Source: an uncultured Christensenella sp. (GTDB taxonomy: Bacteria; Bacillota; Clostridia; Christensenellales; Borkfalkiaceae). From it: a stretch of DNA of 64,000 bases. The stretch is from positions 57,923 through 121,922 of the forward strand of contig CAJTLF010000005.1 of the NCBI GenBank assembly GCA_910577555.1. The letters are read 5' to 3'. Positions 44,904 through 53,662 of the stretch are shown here, piece after piece. The notes under the pieces are model-generated. The model saw only the letters and a program-made list of their open reading frames with translations. It did not search any database and had not been told where the DNA came from. Position numbers and translations under genes: made by a program. Numbering within the stretch: the first letter of the stretch is position 1; each line of letters opens with the position of its first letter.

Positions 44904-46236
44904 GGTTTAAAGCGTAATTTAAAAGCTCGCTTTTTGAGTTTTTAACGGAATTAATTGCACATTCTTCCAAAAGTTTACTCAAAATTTCGCCCGTCCTTTC
45001 CTTAGGCACGCCGATAAAAATCAATTCGTCGCCACGCACGCAAAGCTGTTTTAAAGTTAAAGGCACTCCTTCACTTTGCATCGCGTTTAAAATATCCGTC
45101 ATTTTTTTAACGGTAGGCGCAACGGCAACGTCGTCCTTGCACGCGGAATAATCGGCTTGCTTCAACGCCGTTAATTCTTCGAAGCAGTCGTAATTTTTCA
45201 CTATAAATTTACGCACTTTACTTTCCCGCGCGTTACCCGCAAGGTCGTACATATGCAGTGAAACGAGCCTTGCCGTCTCTGAAGAAAGCTTTTTGGAAAC
45301 GCGCAAACGGGCACATATATCAAGGGCAATCCTTTCGCCTTCGATATCGTGCTTATGGTAATTTCCGTCGCGCAGTTTGCAAAAGGGCTTGCCCGCGTCA
45401 TGTAAAAGCGCGGCGAGCCGCACCCTTTTATCCGCGTACCCTACGGCGCGCATGGAATGCTCCAAAACGTCGTAATTATGATACGCCGCGGGTTGAACCA
45501 TACCTTCCCCCAACGCTATTTCGGGCAGAATTATTTTAAATACGCCTATTTCGTGCAATAATTTAAGCCCGCGGTACTGCGCCCACTTTACGCCGTATTT
45601 AAAATCGGCGTGTAAAATCTGCCAAAGCTCCGCAAATATCCTTTCGGGCGATATATCTTCTATCAGCCGTGCGTTCGTTGCCGCGCCCGCAAGGCAGTCC
45701 GCATCGGGCGAAAACCCCGTCTGCGCGCAAATACGGGCAAGCCGCATAAGCCTTAACCCGTCTTCCCCGAACACCTTCCCGGCAGGAGCAACCGTAGAGC
45801 ATATTTTGGACTTAATGTCCGCAACTCCGCCAAGCGGGTCGACGAATTGCCCCGCAGATATATCGAAGTATACGGCGTTGCACTTAAAATCACGCCGCTT
45901 TGCATCGAGCGTAATATCGTCGGTAAAAAAGGTTTTGTAAGGTCTGTGTTCACCGCGCTTATACTCATCCGAACGGAAAGAAGTGAACTCGTAATCTTCG
46001 TCGCCGCATCTCAGCTTTACCGTTCCCGTATTCTTATAAACCGCGTCCACGGTAAAACCCGCCGCTTTCGCCCGTTCAACGAAGTCTTCTGCGTCTGCGG
46101 GTGCGCAAATATCGTTATCCGGCTTTTGCGCGGAAATCCCGGCAAGAAAGTCGCGGACTCTGCCGCCGACGAGATACAGCGGATACGGACAGCTTTCCGC
46201 AAGCCGTATAATATTTTGCGAAAGAGTATTTTTCAT
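44887..46236 (-). CDS. cca: CCA tRNA nucleotidyltransferase (HD-domain type)
   Basis: About 449 residues of class II nucleotidyltransferase: GGRVRDFLAG, metal motif DNDIC (DxD-like), RRDFKCNAVYFD and DPLGGVADI, then the RNA-binding part (GLRLMRLARICAQTGF), then an HD domain (AALLHDAGKPFCK). It repairs or adds the 3' CCA of tRNAs; both tRNAs seen here already encode CCA. I preferred the ATG at 46236 to an in-frame TTG at 46242. With the -10 at 46246-46251 the start may be almost leaderless. Confidence 0.93.
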   Translation of the reverse strand: MKNTLSQNIIRLAESCPYPLYLVGGRVRDFLAGISAQKPDNDICAPADAEDFVERAKAAGFTVDAVYKNTGTVKLRCGDEDYEFTSFRSDEYKRGEHRPYKTFFTDDITLDAKRRDFKCNAVYFDISAGQFVDPLGGVADIKSKICSTVAPAGKVFGEDGLRLMRLARICAQTGFSPDADCLAGAATNARLIEDISPERIFAELWQILHADFKYGVKWAQYRGLKLLHEIGVFKIILPEIALGEGMVQPAAYHNYDVLEHSMRAVGYADKRVRLAALLHDAGKPFCKLRDGNYHKHDIEGERIALDICARLRVSKKLSSETARLVSLHMYDLAGNARESKVRKFIVKNYDCFEELTALKQADYSACKDDVAVAPTVKKMTDILNAMQSEGVPLTLKQLCVRGDELIFIGVPKERTGEILSKLLEECAINSVKNSKSELLNYALNLANRL

Positions 46237-46245
46237 AGCCAAACT

Positions 46246-46274
46246 ATTTTACCATATTTTTAAAACTATTGCAA
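46246..46274 (-). promoter_or_regulatory. Promoter of the CCA-adding enzyme, sharing its -35 with the divergent gene
   Basis: Minus strand: -35 TTGCAA (46269-46274, palindromic), 17 bp, -10 TAAAAT (46246-46251). The predicted start of transcription is a few bases from the ATG at 46236. Confidence 0.65.
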
Positions 46275-46297
46275 TTTATATTATTTAGTTGTATAAT
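46269..46297 (+). promoter_or_regulatory. Promoter of the lipid-kinase operon, same -35 hexamer
   Basis: Plus strand: -35 TTGCAA (46269-46274), 17 bp, -10 TATAAT (46292-46297). Confidence 0.7.
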
Positions 46298-46351
46298 GAT
46301 AATTGAAAATTTGCGCTTAACCCCTTTCGCGCGACTACCAAGGAGAGAACC

Positions 46352-47236
46352 GTGCATTACGTTATCGTAAACGAAACCCACCTTAAGGGGAAGGGCTTGA
46401 AAATACTTAACGAAGTCCTTTCCGTGTTCGACGGAGCGGACTTAAAATACGAAGTACTCAAAACCCAAAAACGCGGCGATGCAAAACGCTATACCGAAAA
46501 GGTAACTTCAACGGGCGAAAAAAATACGGTAATAGTTATGGGCGGCGACGGAACGGTTCACGACGTACTGAACGGATTTGCAGACTTCGATAACTGCGAA
46601 CTCGGCATAATCCCTTTCGGCACGGGAAACGACTTTGCCGAAGGCGCGGGCATACCGCTCGACGCGAAGAAAGCCGCCGAATTAATAGTCAACGGCACAG
46701 CCCGCCCCATAGATTTTATACAGCTTGCGTCGGGCTTGCGGTCCATAAATTCCGTGGGAATGGGCATAGATGTAGACGTTTTGAAAAGAACTTACTCGTC
46801 GGGAGAAAAAGGCAAGGGCAAATATTTAAGCGCGCTTATCTCCGCCCTTAAAAATTTCGAAGCGTACGATTTTACAATGGTTTACGACGGAAAGGAAGAA
46901 AAACATCACGGGCTGATAGCCGCGGTGGGCAACGGCAGACTTTTCGGCGGCGGAATTAAAATTTTTCCCCATGCAAAGATAGACGACGGTTTAATGGACG
47001 TAATTATCGTAGATTACATATCCAAAGCACGCATACCGGCCGCTTTTGCAAAGCTAATGGCCGGCAAAGTAGACAAAATAAAAAAGGCGACTACCTTCAC
47101 GGCAAAATCGGTTAAATTCATTAACGACAGCGAGCATTACACCATTCAGGCGGAAGGCGAGCTTTACGACGACGTACCTATCGACGCCCGCGTAGCAGAA
47201 GGCAAACTAAGACTTTATTTACCCCAATCTAAATGA
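46352..47236 (+). CDS. Diacylglycerol/lipid kinase (DagK/YegS family)
   Basis: The 294-residue kinase shows the family loop GGDGT (64-68) and PFGTGND (88-94) and later VGNGRLFGGG and IQAEGE. It phosphorylates a lipid such as diacylglycerol for phospholipid recycling. Translation starts at GTG 46352, supported by AAGGAGAG upstream. It ends in ATGA with the SpoIIE-type phosphatase gene. Confidence 0.93.
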   Translation: MHYVIVNETHLKGKGLKILNEVLSVFDGADLKYEVLKTQKRGDAKRYTEKVTSTGEKNTVIVMGGDGTVHDVLNGFADFDNCELGIIPFGTGNDFAEGAGIPLDAKKAAELIVNGTARPIDFIQLASGLRSINSVGMGIDVDVLKRTYSSGEKGKGKYLSALISALKNFEAYDFTMVYDGKEEKHHGLIAAVGNGRLFGGGIKIFPHAKIDDGLMDVIIVDYISKARIPAAFAKLMAGKVDKIKKATTFTAKSVKFINDSEHYTIQAEGELYDDVPIDARVAEGKLRLYLPQSK

Positions 47237-48303
47237 CAGAAAAATATTTAAGGCGTATTCTCGACGTAGTTAAGACGGCAGTCGTGGTAGCCGACCAAAA
47301 TTTAAAAACGGTGTTTTGCAACCGCGCGTTCTGCACGCTCTTCCCGCAAGGCTCCCGCAAAGGTAAACTCGGCGGGGTGACTTCGTGCGCCCAGAATACG
47401 AAAAAATGCGGTGACGACGACGGTTGCCGCGGCTGTGCGCTTGCGGCGGCGTTCGAAGACGCGTTTTTATCCAATAAGGAAATAAGCCGCAGAATTTTCC
47501 AGAAAGTAAACGGCGGCGACGGCGTGCGCGAAGTGGCATATTCCATTACGGTAACCCCGCTCGGCGGCGGGCTTTGCATGGGCGCGGTGGACGACGCCTT
47601 CGAGCTGGAAATATCCCGCGAGCTGCAGACGGCAAAAAATATCCAGCAACGCCTTTTACCCGCAGGCAAATGGGCGGGCGGCAAGAAATATTCATATATG
47701 TATATCCCCTGTCGCGATATAGGCGGCGACCTGCCCGACGTATACGAGCAGGACGGTTGCGCCTTCGGCGTTATCGCAGACGTATCGGGCAAAGGCATAT
47801 CTGCGGGAATGTTGTCCGCCTTCGTAAAGGCGGCATACGACAAAAACGCCGCAACCCCGTCTCAGGCAATAAAAAGTTTAAGCGCGAAGTTTCGCGAGCT
47901 GAACCTTGACGAACGCAACTACGTGACCGTAGCCGCAGTAAAAATCGACGCGGAAACGGTAACATACTCCATGGCGGGGCATAACGTACCCTTGCTTTTG
48001 AAATCGGGCGGCGGAATTACACGCGTTACACTCAACTCGCCACCCGTTTCGAATTGGTTCGATAACCCCGCGTATTTCGATGATACCCTGCCATATAAAA
48101 AGGGCGATATACTCGTGCTTTTAACGGACGGCGTAACCGAATGTAAAAATGAACGCGGCGAAATGTTCGGCGTGGATAAAGTAGTGAGAACGCTTTCCAC
48201 CGCCCGCACCGCCGACGATTTTATCCGTTCGCTTGAAAACAACCTGCGCTCGTTCTGCAACGACCTGAACGACGATATAACCGCGATAGCATTCGATTTA
48301 TAA
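47233..48303 (+). CDS. PP2C (SpoIIE/RsbU-type) phosphatase with cysteine-rich PAS-like sensor
   Basis: The 356-residue protein has a PAS-like N-terminal domain (ILDVVKTAVVVADQNLKTVF) holding four spaced cysteines, Cys52, Cys59, Cys65 and Cys68, resembling the Fe-S PAS seen beside clostridial hydrogenases. A helical linker with KNIQQRLLPAG leads to the PP2C domain (IGGDLPD, VIADVSGKGISAGM, VLLTDGVTECKNERGEMFG, DDITAIAF). It should dephosphorylate an anti-sigma-antagonist or other phosphoprotein in response to redox or ligand. Overlaps the lipid-kinase gene by ATGA. Confidence 0.9.
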   Translation: MTEKYLRRILDVVKTAVVVADQNLKTVFCNRAFCTLFPQGSRKGKLGGVTSCAQNTKKCGDDDGCRGCALAAAFEDAFLSNKEISRRIFQKVNGGDGVREVAYSITVTPLGGGLCMGAVDDAFELEISRELQTAKNIQQRLLPAGKWAGGKKYSYMYIPCRDIGGDLPDVYEQDGCAFGVIADVSGKGISAGMLSAFVKAAYDKNAATPSQAIKSLSAKFRELNLDERNYVTVAAVKIDAETVTYSMAGHNVPLLLKSGGGITRVTLNSPPVSNWFDNPAYFDDTLPYKKGDILVLLTDGVTECKNERGEMFGVDKVVRTLSTARTADDFIRSLENNLRSFCNDLNDDITAIAFDL

Positions 48304-48304
48304 A

Positions 48305-48343
48305 CAAACTGCGCCGCGCAATTAAATTGCGCGGCGCAGTTTG
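48305..48343. terminator. Bidirectional intrinsic terminator
   Basis: AAACTGCGCCGCGCAATT pairs with its complement over 18 bp around TAA, with A and T flanks. It serves the plus-strand phosphatase operon and the convergent response-regulator gene. Confidence 0.9.
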
Positions 48344-48372
48344 TTTTGGTTATTTCAAATATATTGCGGGGT

Positions 48373-49011
48373 CTACGACAAGCTTCTTATCTTTTCAACG
48401 GCGGCGGCTCGTCCGTCTACGCCGAGCTTCAGATAGATGGAGCTTATATAATTTCTCGAAGTCCCGTCGGTAAGCTTCAACGCCGAAGCTATCTGGCGGT
48501 TAGTAAATCCGTCGTAAAGCATCAAGGCGATTTCCACTTCCCTTTCGGAAAGATTAAACGCCTTTTTCAGCTTATACTCCTTGTCGTTAGTTACCATAGC
48601 CGCCGCGTCCGTTATCTTTTTGGCAATCTTCGCAGGCAGAATCGTATCGCCGTTATACGCGTTTTTAATTGCGTCGATTAGCGCGGTCGCGCCTATGTCT
48701 TTTAGCAAGTATCCGCTCGCGCCGTTGTTTATCGCACTTAATATATAGTCGCTGTCGTCGAAAGTCGTAAGCACTATAATCTTGATATTGTCGTCAATTT
48801 CTTTTATGCGCTTGGTTGCAACCACGCCGTTCATATTCGGCATTCGTATATCCATAAGCACAACGTCGGGCTTTAATTGCATACACGCGTCGACCGCCCG
48901 CAAACCGTCGGAAGCAATTCCCACGACAGAAAGCTCGCTTGAAGTCTGCAATACCGACTTAATACCTTCCGCAAGTATCTGCTGGTCGTCTACCAATAAC
49001 ACCTTAATCAT
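48373..49011 (-). CDS. NarL/LuxR-type response regulator
   Basis: About 212 residues: a receiver domain with Asp9/Asp10 and phospho-acceptor Asp54 (VVLMDIRMPNMNG), Thr and Lys switch residues (VLTTFDDSDYIL; LLKDIGA), and a C-terminal LuxR helix-turn-helix (LSEREVEIALMLYDGFTNRQIASALKLTDGT). The ATG at 49011 has AAGGAG eight bases away and overlaps the kinase stop by eight bases. Cognate to the upstream kinase. Confidence 0.95.
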   Translation of the reverse strand: MIKVLLVDDQQILAEGIKSVLQTSSELSVVGIASDGLRAVDACMQLKPDVVLMDIRMPNMNGVVATKRIKEIDDNIKIIVLTTFDDSDYILSAINNGASGYLLKDIGATALIDAIKNAYNGDTILPAKIAKKITDAAAMVTNDKEYKLKKAFNLSEREVEIALMLYDGFTNRQIASALKLTDGTSRNYISSIYLKLGVDGRAAAVEKIRSLS

Positions 49012-50245
49012 TTCCGTGCTCCTTTTCAAAAGTAATTTTCACTTCGAACCCTTCGCCTTCTTCGCTTGTAAAACAACACCTGCCATTTAGCGTTGCGGCT
49101 TTTTCGCGAATACCTTTAAGTCCGAACCCTTCCTTTATTTCGCCCTTAACTCCCGCTCCGTTATCCGAAACGAGAAGAGTTATAAATCTTTCGCTCTCTT
49201 TAAGCTCAACGTAAAACGCCGTGGCATTGCCGTGCCGTATTCCGTTTGCCAACAGTTCCTTTACGGTGTTCACTATAAAGCGGTAAACTTCCTGCGACGG
49301 CTGGCTTATATCCAAATCGTATCGGACCTTAACGTCCGTCCCGTCAATGGTCTGGGCAAAAACTTCTTCAAGCTCTTCCTTCAAAGGTCTCACCTGGCCG
49401 CGCCCCGCAAGCAAATGTACGCTTTCACGCATTTGCTCGAGCGCGTTTCGCGCCTGTACGTTGGCGGATATTATGCGGTTTTTGGCTTCCGCGGGATTTT
49501 CGTCTATAATTAATTTAGCCGCTTCCGTCTGCATAATCACGGTAGTCATCGAATGCCCAGCGGTGTCGTGTATTTCTCTTGCTATGCGGTTGCGTTCTTC
49601 GTAAACCTTGGTTTTAGTCAACTCTTCGTAAACGCCCTTCAGCTGTGCGCGGCTCTCGTCCGCTTCTTTAAGCGCGAGCCTTAATTCAAGGTTGGTGCGA
49701 TAAAACTTTAAAAGGAATATCGCCACTATATAGTCGAGCGCAATAACCCCCAACCCGAACAGCGCACCCGTAATAATATCGAATTCGTTCATAGTGGGAT
49801 TACTTATCAGACAGCCCGCAATAAACGATATGACGAATATGCCGCAGCTTACGCCGAAAAGAATGGTCTTATCCCTGAACCTTTCAACCGAAAGATAGCA
49901 CTGCGTGAGAATAATGCAGTATATTGTGGACATAAACGAGTTGCCCGTAAGGACGCATATCGAGAGAATAAGCGCGGAATCGAGCGCGTAGAAAGTCATT
50001 TTTGCGGCAAAATTTTTAAAGACGAACGTGTTTACCGCTTCCAGCGCAAGCAATACCACGCAACAGGCAAGCGCGATATAAAAGTAATCGTGCGGCTGTA
50101 CTTTTCCGTATGCGTCCGCGCAAATTACAATTTCGATAACGAATAAAAGCACTATCAGTATTGCTTTTATAATTTCAATCATTTTGCGGGACGTTATCTC
50201 CACCACGGGTTTTTGCGGTTTTGCGTCATTTTCTTTTTCGTCCAT
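49004..50245 (-). CDS. Sensor histidine kinase, HPK7 (HisKA_3) family
   Basis: The 413-residue kinase has about six membrane segments in residues 25-180, then a linker and the dimerisation motif EERNRIAREIHDTAGHSM with the phosphoacceptor His226, and a short HATPase domain (NTVKELLANGIRHG, VSDNGAGV, GFGLKGIREKAATLNG). HPK7 kinases such as LiaS and DesK sense the membrane through small transmembrane domains; the input here is unknown. It has no extracellular domain. Confidence 0.95.
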   Translation of the reverse strand: MDEKENDAKPQKPVVEITSRKMIEIIKAILIVLLFVIEIVICADAYGKVQPHDYFYIALACCVVLLALEAVNTFVFKNFAAKMTFYALDSALILSICVLTGNSFMSTIYCIILTQCYLSVERFRDKTILFGVSCGIFVISFIAGCLISNPTMNEFDIITGALFGLGVIALDYIVAIFLLKFYRTNLELRLALKEADESRAQLKGVYEELTKTKVYEERNRIAREIHDTAGHSMTTVIMQTEAAKLIIDENPAEAKNRIISANVQARNALEQMRESVHLLAGRGQVRPLKEELEEVFAQTIDGTDVKVRYDLDISQPSQEVYRFIVNTVKELLANGIRHGNATAFYVELKESERFITLLVSDNGAGVKGEIKEGFGLKGIREKAATLNGRCCFTSEEGEGFEVKITFEKEHGND

Positions 50246-50286
50246 ACTTATTTCATCAACTTTTTATTTTAATCTGCTTTATTTTA

Positions 50287-50316
50287 TTGTAACATATTTA
50301 AAATAAAGTGTATAAT
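50287..50316 (+). promoter_or_regulatory. sigmaA-type promoter of the M20 peptidase operon
   Basis: -35 TTGTAA (50287-50292), 18 bp, -10 TATAAT (50311-50316), 33 bases before the ATG at 50349 and divergent from the kinase gene. Confidence 0.65.
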
Positions 50317-50348
50317 GTTTTTATCAAGTTTTTTTAATGGGTGAAGCT

Positions 50349-51584
50349 ATGACCGAAAATATCAGGCGTTACATATCCGAATTGGTACAAATAAACTCCG
50401 AACAGACCGCCGCAAAAGACGGCGCGCCCTTCGGTACGGGAACAAGAAAAGCTCTTGATTGGTTTTTAAACCTTGCGCACTCATTCGGCTTTGAAACGAT
50501 AAATTATGACGGATACGCGGGCGAAGTAATATTCGGCGACGGCGAAGAGTTTGCCGTACTAGCCCACCTTGACGTAGTTCCCGCAGGCGACGGCTGGACG
50601 CACGACCCGTTCGGCGGAGAAATAGACGAAACAAACCGCCGAATCTGGGGCAGGGGAACTATGGACGACAAGGGCCCCGCAATAATATCGCTCTGCGCAA
50701 TGAAAGCGTTAAAGGACGAAGGCTTTACCCCGAAAAGAAAGATAAAACTTATAGTTGGCTGTAACGAAGAGAGTGGCTGGGGCTGTATTGACTATTATAA
50801 AAAACACGCGCATATGCCCGAAGAAGGGTTCACTCCCGACGCGGACTTTCCCGTTATTTACGCCGAAAAAGGTATTTTGCACCTTAAACTGAAATATTCC
50901 GTAAAAGGTAATTTTCACGGACTTAAAGGCGGCACGCGCGTAAATATGGTTTGCGATTATTGCAGCGTATCCGCACCGTTAAACGAAGAAAAATTGCGCA
51001 AACTTAATCTTGCCTATGAAAACGGCGCGATAGTTTCCCGCGGAAAGTCGGCTCACGGTTCTACTCCCGACGAAGGGATTAACGCCATACCCCCCGTTCT
51101 CTCATATCTCGGGCTTGAAAATATGCGCGAACAACTTTTCGAAACGCAGTTCGGACTTGCCGAATTGCAGGATATTACGGGACGGTTGACTTTTTCGCCG
51201 AACGTAATCGGGCAAGTCGGAGAAAATATCTTCGTAACCTGCGATATTCGATATCCCGCCACTTATAAACTCAAAGATATATTGGGGGCAATTACCGTTC
51301 CTTACGAAATAATATCCGCGCAAGACCCCATTTATAACGACAAGGAATGCAAGCTTATAACAACGCTCTGCGGCGTATATAACGAAGTTACGGGCAAAAA
51401 TCTTCAGCCCTTAGCTATAGGCGGCGGAACTTACGCGCGGGCTATTAAATGCGGCGCAGGATTCGGTCCCGAAGAGTCCGGCGAAGAAGTTACCATTCAT
51501 CAGGCTGACGAATACATAACGTTTGAAAAAATAGAAACCTGTTTTAAGGCGTACAAACTTGCAATTGAAAGGTTGACGAAATAA
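50349..51584 (+). CDS. M20 family metallopeptidase (PepV/Sapep-like dipeptidase)
   Basis: About 411 residues. Zinc ligands are visible in order: His73 and Asp75 (LAHLDVVPAGDGW), Asp106 (GRGTMDDKGP), Glu140-Glu141 (GCNEESGWG) and the later Asp in TPDADFPV; the C-terminal GGGTYAR is also typical. It hydrolyses dipeptides with a free N-terminus and is cytoplasmic. An ATG at 50337 is a longer alternative start. One base separates it from the next gene. Confidence 0.93.
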   Translation: MTENIRRYISELVQINSEQTAAKDGAPFGTGTRKALDWFLNLAHSFGFETINYDGYAGEVIFGDGEEFAVLAHLDVVPAGDGWTHDPFGGEIDETNRRIWGRGTMDDKGPAIISLCAMKALKDEGFTPKRKIKLIVGCNEESGWGCIDYYKKHAHMPEEGFTPDADFPVIYAEKGILHLKLKYSVKGNFHGLKGGTRVNMVCDYCSVSAPLNEEKLRKLNLAYENGAIVSRGKSAHGSTPDEGINAIPPVLSYLGLENMREQLFETQFGLAELQDITGRLTFSPNVIGQVGENIFVTCDIRYPATYKLKDILGAITVPYEIISAQDPIYNDKECKLITTLCGVYNEVTGKNLQPLAIGGGTYARAIKCGAGFGPEESGEEVTIHQADEYITFEKIETCFKAYKLAIERLTK

Positions 51585-51585
51585 A

Positions 51586-52458
51586 TTGGAAAAGAAGAAA
51601 AAGAAACTGCGCGCGTGGCAAAAAGCCGTCGTTGCATTCGCGACCGTTTTGGGCGTTTTGCTCATAATATTTTCGGGGCTTGAAATAGCCTTCGTGGTAG
51701 CCGACGGCATAGAGTGCTGGTCGCCCGATTATGCGTGCGTCGATTTGACGGAAATTCTGAATAAAACCGAACTTACCGACGAAGACTACTCCCTTTTATA
51801 CGACCAGACGGGACTTACGAAAACGGGAATAAACCGCGCACTTGCCCGCGGAGAGAGCGGAAAACGAAAAATTAAAGATATACAGAACGACTTTTTTGAA
51901 AAGCACGAAGTGAAAAACGCGAAGTTCGCCCCGCTCGTCTGTACCGACTATATCGAAAGGAGCGTGGAAAATATTTATCTTGAAAAGGGCGATATTTTAA
52001 TTACTTCGTCAACGCACATTTCGGGCGTACGCATAGGACACGCGGGTCTTATCGTAAACGGAGATTACGGGCAGGTTCTGCAGGCAAACGCGTACGGAAA
52101 CAAAAGCCGTATCGACAGCGGAAGCGCGGGCGCGGGAGAATTTACCCGACGCACTAATTTTATGGTTTTCCGCATAAAAGACGAGATTGCGAACGGGCAG
52201 AAAATCGAAGAGATAGTCGATTATGCCGCAAATAATCTGGTAGGTATTCCCTACGAAGGGCTTGCGGGACTCGTCACCGACAAGAATAAAATCGACAAAA
52301 CGCAGTGCGCGCATATAATATGGTACGCTTTTAAACAGTTCGGAATAGATTTGGACTGCAACGGCGGACTGCTGGTTACCCCCTACGATATAGCAAATTC
52401 GGAATGCGTCGAACTCGTTCAGGTTTTCGGTTTCGACAAAGACAGACTGTGGAAATAA
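51586..52458 (+). CDS. YiiX/DUF830-like papain-fold cysteine hydrolase, membrane-anchored
   Basis: The 290-residue protein has a basic N-terminus and one membrane segment at about 12-34 (VVAFATVLGVLLIIFSGLEI), then an exported domain. The permuted-papain motifs are GDILIT (135-140), GHAGLIV with His152, and QCAHIIWYAF with Cys241. Such enzymes hydrolyse amide or lipid bonds in the envelope. It begins with TTG one base after the peptidase stop, so the two are co-translated. Confidence 0.85.
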   Translation: MEKKKKKLRAWQKAVVAFATVLGVLLIIFSGLEIAFVVADGIECWSPDYACVDLTEILNKTELTDEDYSLLYDQTGLTKTGINRALARGESGKRKIKDIQNDFFEKHEVKNAKFAPLVCTDYIERSVENIYLEKGDILITSSTHISGVRIGHAGLIVNGDYGQVLQANAYGNKSRIDSGSAGAGEFTRRTNFMVFRIKDEIANGQKIEEIVDYAANNLVGIPYEGLAGLVTDKNKIDKTQCAHIIWYAFKQFGIDLDCNGGLLVTPYDIANSECVELVQVFGFDKDRLWK

Positions 52459-52483
52459 ATTTGAAGTCGCAGCGCAAATTCGA

Positions 52484-52512
52484 TTGACAAAAAAAATTAT
52501 ATTTTATATAAT
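52484..52512 (+). promoter_or_regulatory. Consensus sigmaA promoter of tRNA-Arg
   Basis: -35 TTGACA (52484-52489), 17 bp, -10 TATAAT (52507-52512), exact consensus. The leader contains a small hairpin AGCCG/CGGCT. Confidence 0.9.
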
Positions 52513-52546
52513 AATTTAGCCGTTTGAAAAAGCGGCTGAATATTTC

Positions 52547-52623
52547 GCACCGTTAGCTCAACTGGATAGAGCGTTGGTCTACGGAACCAAAGGCTAGGGA
52601 TTCGAATTCCTTACGGTGCACCA
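52547..52623 (+). tRNA. tRNA-Arg (anticodon ACG)
   Basis: Acceptor arms GCACCGT and ACGGTGC pair, CCA is encoded, and the anticodon stem TTGGT/ACCAA encloses CTACGGA, giving ACG, which is read as inosine-CG. D arm GCTCAACTGGATAGAGC and T arm TAGGGATTCGAATTCCTTA are normal. Confidence 0.97.
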
Positions 52624-52628
52624 ACAGG

Positions 52629-52681
52629 TAACCAGTCGAACTTATTTGTTAATTCAAGTGAGTTGCGGCTGGTTATTTTTT
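52629..52681 (+). terminator. Intrinsic terminator after tRNA-Arg
   Basis: Arms TAACCAGTCG and CGGCTGGTTA (10 bp) with a long 27-base loop containing an inner AACTT/AAGT pairing, followed by TTTTTTT. Confidence 0.75.
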
Positions 52682-52700
52682 AAAATAATAAAACATTAAA

Positions 52701-52726
52701 AAAGCGGAAACTATGTGTTCCCGCTT
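52701..52726 (-). terminator. Intrinsic terminator after the 52768-53376 gene
   Basis: Minus strand: AGCGGGAA and TTTCCGCT pair around CACATAG and are followed by TTTTTTAATG. Confidence 0.7.
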
Positions 52727-52767
52727 CACCATTGTTTTTATAATTGATAATTATGCTCGTTATTTAA

Positions 52768-53376
52768 TCAGTCTGTTTGTGTTTGCTGCTGTTGCGCCAT
52801 CAGATTTTTATTTGTTTTTTTGCAGTTGGGAAAAAAGTTTGTAATATTAATAAGCACAGATAAGATTGATGCAACAATGAACGGAATAGCCATTGAAAGT
52901 GCCGAACTTTGGTATGATTGAAAATACATATAAGAGTAATAATCCTTGCTGTCAGGATAATAACTATTAAATTGCGGCAAATCATTAACTAAATCAAATG
53001 ATTGCTTAATCACATTTATACATAATATTATGGCAGCGATTAGCGCTATGGCGCATATAGCCGAAACGACACAATTTAAAATTTTTACGACTTTTTCTTT
53101 CTTAATCAAAAATTTCGGCAAATGTAAAATATTTAATGCAATTAATACAAAAACGATATACACCGTCGATATTGTTTCAGCAGAAACAGATGCAAATTTT
53201 TCGGTTACATTAGAGCTAACCATTAAGCCGTATCTGCTCAATCTGATTTCTGTTTCTACCATTTGCTTGAAACTATATAAGCTTACTAAACCTAATATAG
53301 AAGATACCAAGCAAAAAGCAATAGTAACAGTCAAAGTTGTTTTAATTATAGTTAAAGAAATTTTGTTTTTATCCAT
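52768..53376 (-). CDS. Hypothetical four-pass membrane protein
   Basis: The 202-residue protein has hydrophobic segments at about 8-33 (TIIKTTLTVTIAFCLVSSIL), 68-90, 103-125 and 160-182, and a C-terminal QQQQTQTD tail. Its coding DNA is clearly more AT-rich than its neighbours and uses AAA/ATT-type codons, which may mean recent acquisition. The start follows AAAGGAGCC. I do not recognise the family. Confidence 0.75.
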   Translation of the reverse strand: MDKNKISLTIIKTTLTVTIAFCLVSSILGLVSLYSFKQMVETEIRLSRYGLMVSSNVTEKFASVSAETISTVYIVFVLIALNILHLPKFLIKKEKVVKILNCVVSAICAIALIAAIILCINVIKQSFDLVNDLPQFNSYYPDSKDYYSYMYFQSYQSSALSMAIPFIVASILSVLINITNFFPNCKKTNKNLMAQQQQTQTD

Positions 53377-53432
53377 AAATATTATTCTAATCGGCTCCTT
53401 TAATTAAAACATGCTAATTTTATTGTAAAAAT

Positions 53433-53462
53433 ATTATAGCGCATATTCGGTCAAAAAAGCAA
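53433..53462 (-). promoter_or_regulatory. Possible promoter of the 52768-53376 gene
   Basis: Minus strand: -35 TTGCTT (53457-53462), 18 bp, -10 TATAAT (53433-53438). Confidence 0.5.
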
Positions 53463-53561
53463 GACAAAACTTATCTTTAATATAAAATTTAAATCTTGTA
53501 CTGTTATATAAACTTAAAAACACAATTCGACTTTCTTGCCGAACTGCGCACCATAATTCGT

Positions 53562-53612
53562 ATAATCCGAATCGTTTACTTGTTAAAGTAGACGGTTCGG
53601 ATTATTTTTTTC
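53562..53612 (+). terminator. Strong orphan terminator upstream of the acyltransferase operon
   Basis: A 20-bp fully paired stem (two G-T pairs) with loop GTTA is followed by a run of T. No plus-strand gene ends here; the nearest upstream gene is on the other strand. The rest of 53407-53732 is AT-rich, and apart from the promoter at 53663-53691 I see nothing else in it. Confidence 0.8.
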
Positions 53613-53662
53613 TGCCCCCTTCCGCGAACGCTACCGCATAAACTCTGATATTTGTCATACAC

